In this document: one piece after another, positions 61,075-64,000 of the stretch
Numbering within the stretch: the first letter of the stretch is position 1
Layout of the letters: every line of letters begins with the position of its first letter
Source: JBJENW01 sp051880395
Lineage (GTDB): Bacteria > Bacillota > Clostridia > Lachnospirales > Lachnospiraceae
NCBI GenBank assembly: GCA_051880395.1
Contig: JBJENW010000032.1
Span: 1 to 64,000, forward strand
Direction of reading: 5' to 3'
DNA: 64,000 bases
The notes under the pieces: generated by a model
The model's database searches: none
What the model saw: the letters and a program-made list of their open reading frames with translations, nothing else
Told to the model about the DNA's origin: nothing
Made by a program: the position numbers and the translations under genes

Positions 61075-62472
61075 TTACTTATTTTCTGTAATTTCCCAGT
61101 GTCCACTAAAGCCACGCCCAATGTAATTTACATTATCCATTTCTTTTATATGGCGTTTTATTGTTTTAGAACTTACCCCTAGCGCTATCGCCATCTTTTC
61201 TGTACTTATTTTGCTGTTTTTCCGAATCAGGTTCATAATCTGAACTTTCATTTTGTCTTGAGGGACACCTTGAGGGACACCTTGAGGGACATCTTGAGGG
61301 ACATCTTGAGGGACATCATAGTTCAAATTCGGCATCACTACGGTAAATTGATATCTGTCTGAACGAAATGACGGCCTCTTGCTCTCGTCATAATTGATTT
61401 GAAATTCATATCCACTAATAATCTTTCCAAAACCACTACCTTTTCGCTCCATATATCCAAGCCTGTTGAATACATCTGCAAGAACCGGATTTCTTCTGGT
61501 GGAAGGAACCGTAAGCGGATCTCGTTCCTGGATCAGCGAACCATCCGGCATTCCTCCCGGAGAATAGATTTCCATTCTGTCATCGTATATGTCAATATGA
61601 ACTTCACTGCCATTTACCAGATAATCACGATGTGCCAAAGCATTTACAAGTGCTTCGTGATAGCTTCGTTCTACATACTCCGGCATTTCTTCTCTCGAAT
61701 TGGCTGTCTTGCGCCATTTCATTTTAAAGTTACGCTTAATGAATGCTTCTCCATTTTCAATCAAAGAAATTACACTGCCGGAATACTCTGCATCATCTAA
61801 GGCATCCACTGCACCACCGCTTTTATTCAGCCCATTCCATCTCGTACAGAATAATCTTGAGCAACGAATCGGACTCTCATCAGCAAGGAGTGCACCTGCA
61901 TTTGTTAAATATCCCTGCTCATTTACCAATCCGAAAGAAATCAAATCTTTATCATCAAAACTATTTCCTGTCCATTTCTTGTATCTTTCCTTAAGTTTCG
62001 AAAATGCATAGTCATCCGCCTTATAAGTAGAATTCTGTGAATCATAGGATGTATTTTTTCCTCTAAGAACGAGGCGTTTTAGCTCTGTCGCCGCCACCTT
62101 TACGCTCTCATTCCCAACACGGACATAGGCTTCTAATACACCATCTCCTGAATAATAATATGGTGTCTCGTCTCCTTTGTATACTTCGAGGATAACCAAC
62201 ACCTTTCCCTCTTCGGTTTTATGGAATCTAAGCTTAAACTCCGGTATCGGATCAAGCCTTGTTTTAATCGCTTCACTAATCTTTTCCGCATCCCCTTCCG
62301 GATCTTCAAGTCCAACAACCTGCCCATCATCCGAAATACCAAAAATCAAAGCTCCTCCAAATGTATTGGCAAATGCACTTACACTTTTACACCAGCTTTT
62401 CGGTTTCTTTACTTCCAGTGCCAGTTTTTTGTCATATTCCGTTGCTTCGCCTATTAAATCTTTTATATTCAT
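61075..62472 (-). CDS. AlbA_2/Schlafen-type ATP-binding protein with C-terminal HTH
   Basis: 465 residues, taken from MNIKDLIGEATEYDKK, the usual family start; an ATG three codons earlier is possible. Residues 1-125 are the AlbA_2 (Schlafen AlbA) domain with SVSAFANTFGGALIFGISDD. Residues about 260-385 are a HATPase_c_4/RecG-like segment (YHEALVNALAHRDYLVNG, then MEIYSPGGMPDGS). A VPQ repeat linker precedes an HTH (ISTEKMAIALGVSSKTIKRH). Such proteins are called transcriptional regulators or RNA-cleaving/NTP-sensing defence factors. Downstream of a 35-codon ORF and the HEPN gene. Confidence 0.85.
   Translation of the reverse strand: MNIKDLIGEATEYDKKLALEVKKPKSWCKSVSAFANTFGGALIFGISDDGQVVGLEDPEGDAEKISEAIKTRLDPIPEFKLRFHKTEEGKVLVILEVYKGDETPYYYSGDGVLEAYVRVGNESVKVAATELKRLVLRGKNTSYDSQNSTYKADDYAFSKLKERYKKWTGNSFDDKDLISFGLVNEQGYLTNAGALLADESPIRCSRLFCTRWNGLNKSGGAVDALDDAEYSGSVISLIENGEAFIKRNFKMKWRKTANSREEMPEYVERSYHEALVNALAHRDYLVNGSEVHIDIYDDRMEIYSPGGMPDGSLIQERDPLTVPSTRRNPVLADVFNRLGYMERKGSGFGKIISGYEFQINYDESKRPSFRSDRYQFTVVMPNLNYDVPQDVPQDVPQGVPQGVPQDKMKVQIMNLIRKNSKISTEKMAIALGVSSKTIKRHIKEMDNVNYIGRGFSGHWEITENK
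61257..61316 (-). repeat. five 12-bp tandem repeats coding a VPQ(D/G) linker
   Basis: Five units of CTTGAGGGACA(C/T) in a row, in frame, encoding VPQD/VPQG between the ATPase segment and the HTH. Copy number is likely variable by slippage. Confidence 0.95.
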
Positions 62473-62510
62473 AACAAACATCCACTTTCTGTTTTAGCTA
62501 TAGTCTTTAC

Positions 62511-62618
62511 TCAATTCAGATTTTCATACAACTTATCTACTTCTGTCTCATAGATGCTTTCTGTTGCAGCGTCAAACATCACCCATTCAACAAGTCTTAA
62601 CAGGAATCCGCTTTCCAT
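62511..62618 (-). CDS. 35-residue ORF coupled to the HEPN gene
   Basis: Its ATG overlaps the stop of the upstream gene as TAATG, and it ends 38 nt before the AlbA_2 start. It begins MESGFLLRLVEWVMFDAATE and ends in an acidic segment. An amphipathic helix is likely. Too short for family assignment; the overlap is the main evidence that it is translated. Confidence 0.55.
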   Translation of the reverse strand: MESGFLLRLVEWVMFDAATESIYETEVDKLYENLN

Positions 62619-64000
62619 TATTTCTCATCATCTTTTTCATCATCTTCTGGCTTGTGATCGTTAGAGTCTTGATCTCCATCACTCTTTTGTTCCTCATGCT
62701 CGCTTTCATTAACACAGCTTTCTGGCGACGAAATAAATGGATACGCCATCCTATTGGCAATCTCTGCACTTCGCATAGCTGATTCTACAGCTGGATTACT
62801 CAACATCTTTTGAATTCCATGCAAATAAGAAAAATCTGGCATACTACTAAGCTGTTTTTGGATTCCATTTAAATAAGACAAGTCAGGCATTGAATTTTGT
62901 ATACTCTGAGATAATAAATCTGAGCTGCCTAGCACTGTATTCATTGCATTCTGTGTCAATGAACCCAATAATTGAGATGGCTGAAATTGATCTGCAATAC
63001 TTGCCACCATTTGTGATATATTACTTTGTGATAATGCTGCGGATACCGCCAGTCTGCTAAATTCTGCCAAAGCTGAATTCACACCAGAAAACATCTCGCT
63101 CATAGTATGCTTTGTCACCTTCGATATTGCACCTAAAATATCAGAAATCTTCGTCTCACTGTATATTTCATCTTCTAAGATTTCTATAGCGCGATCTAAT
63201 TTAGCGTTTATTGAGCGAAGCTTCTTTTTATACTTATCAAATTTTTCTTTTGATATTTCCTTATGGTGCATTACAGAATTTCTTGGATTTTGCAACTCAT
63301 CAATTTTTGCCTTAAAATCATCAAATTCCTTGTATTGGCTAAAGAATCTATCCCATAAGCTTTTTTCAACTCTACACTTATTCAATGCGTCAACCAAAGC
63401 ATCCCTGTCCATTTTCTCAACGTTCGCACGCGAAAGTTGATCATCTAGTGCTTCTCCTATATCCCAGTCTGCATACGGAATAAATAAATAATTTTTTAAC
63501 TGCTCATAGGTTAATTCATTTAAGGCACGCTCAATCATAGCGGTAGGACTAAGATTTTTACTTTTTAACTGATTTTCCATTTCAGTTTGAAATGATTTAC
63601 TATACCACTCTACTCCAAACATCTTAATCAAAGTAGTATATACGAGTTCTCTCGTTTTTCTTTCAAACTTTCCAAATCCGTCCATTAGTTTACAACAGTA
63701 ATATTGAGACGCCTCATCGTAGGTCACCACTATATTCCAATCTTTTCTGTGCTGCCCTTTCTGGAAAGAACCGATCACATAAGATAATGCTTCTGCCGAT
63801 TTCGAAGCACTCTCATTACACGACAGTTTCAGAAAAAGCATGTTTGACTTTTTAGAAGACAATTTATACTTAATTGTAAAAGATTTCTTTCTAGGACACA
63901 CGATAATCTCATCATCTGATACATTTTCATAGAGTTCTCCAAACGTTTTTTTCACACTATCCTTCAATTCCATGTCTGAAGAATTATTTTCAACATGTTT
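62618..64000 (-). CDS. HEPN-motif protein with acidic tail, possibly 5'-incomplete
   Basis: Open from the window edge; the first ATG (63973) has no ribosome site and the frame is still open for 9 codons above it, so the true start may be outside. Counting from 63973 it has 451 residues. RNSVMHH at 231-237 fits the HEPN ribonuclease motif (R-x4-6-H) in a helical context (LWDRFFSQYKEFDDF, KAKIDELQNP). Residues about 270-400 are helical with a repeated SMPD(L/F)SYL(N/H)GIQK unit, and the last 45 residues are very acidic. The family resembles Swt1/MAE_28990-type HEPN proteins but I cannot name it. Couples to the small ORF by TAATG. Confidence 0.72.
   Translation of the reverse strand, partial: KHVENNSSDMELKDSVKKTFGELYENVSDDEIIVCPRKKSFTIKYKLSSKKSNMLFLKLSCNESASKSAEALSYVIGSFQKGQHRKDWNIVVTYDEASQYYCCKLMDGFGKFERKTRELVYTTLIKMFGVEWYSKSFQTEMENQLKSKNLSPTAMIERALNELTYEQLKNYLFIPYADWDIGEALDDQLSRANVEKMDRDALVDALNKCRVEKSLWDRFFSQYKEFDDFKAKIDELQNPRNSVMHHKEISKEKFDKYKKKLRSINAKLDRAIEILEDEIYSETKISDILGAISKVTKHTMSEMFSGVNSALAEFSRLAVSAALSQSNISQMVASIADQFQPSQLLGSLTQNAMNTVLGSSDLLSQSIQNSMPDLSYLNGIQKQLSSMPDFSYLHGIQKMLSNPAVESAMRSAEIANRMAYPFISSPESCVNESEHEEQKSDGDQDSNDHKPEDDEKDDEK

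Noticed and set aside
61257..61316. Short CRISPR-like array
   Set aside because: Units are 12 bp with no spacers and lie in frame inside a coding sequence.
1..64000. tRNA, rRNA, T-box or intact insertion sequence
   Set aside because: I read the intergenic regions for cloverleaf ends, T-box cores and transposase motifs and saw none; short degraded copies could be missed by eye.

Overview
The window looks like chromosome from a butyrate-forming gut Firmicute of the Lachnospiraceae type (genus not determinable by eye). The grounds are AT-rich DNA, strong AGGAGG-type ribosome sites, a linked thl-hbd-bcd-etfB-etfA cluster, SleB-type cell-wall hydrolases, DUF1002 and DUF1836 proteins, and groES behind a CIRCE operator. 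Most genes lie on the minus strand. No rRNA, tRNA, CRISPR array or intact insertion sequence was recognised.

Layout. Positions 1-5345 hold three tandem copies of an AAA-ATPase/PD-(D/E)XK protein, apparently a recent triplication. Positions 5342-7723 hold a MerR-controlled ABC exporter with a textbook stretched-spacer promoter. Positions 7742-9177 are a gene graveyard: TetR remnant, radical-SAM tail, a secreted RNase-like ORF with an in-frame stop beside an intact CPCC gene, and a truncated ABC ATPase. Positions 9252-16740 carry a GNAT, an SLC13-like permease, a long hairpin element, RlmCD, PcrA and a DUF1836 protein. Positions 16755-22829 hold a YerC/TrpR-like regulator, a lone substrate-binding protein, a folate operon (folC-folE-HD-folP-folBK) and a DtxR/MntR-type regulator. 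Positions 22852-30512 hold galK-galT-hydrolase, an L,D-transpeptidase and a PAP2 protein. Positions 30513-41094 are mostly housekeeping (nadE, hslO, a methyltransferase, recJ, truA, Mrp/NBP35) plus envelope and signalling unknowns. Positions 41191-46790 are the butyrate-forming operon, which has no crotonase and has a Rex-like box in its leader. Positions 46834-56347 carry two paralogous coiled-coil/SleB hydrolases, a degenerate HD-GYP-like protein behind an elaborately folded leader RNA, citrate synthase with a MarR gene, groESL, another MarR and a low-molecular-weight phosphatase.

From about 56570 to the end lies an accessory island. It has an integrase reduced by apparent in-frame deletions, an excisionase stub, an HTH protein, an Rpn nuclease, an oriT-like region with mobC and relaxase, and then a likely translationally coupled set: a HEPN-motif protein, a 35-codon ORF, and an AlbA_2/Schlafen-type ATPase with a C-terminal HTH. 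That last set is the best candidate for an undescribed defence-like system, although its 5' end runs off the window.

Functionally, the core genes describe a fermenter that condenses acetyl-CoA and reduces crotonyl-CoA with an electron-bifurcating Bcd-Etf complex, makes its own pterin cofactors, uses galactose, and remodels its wall with SleB and YkuD enzymes.
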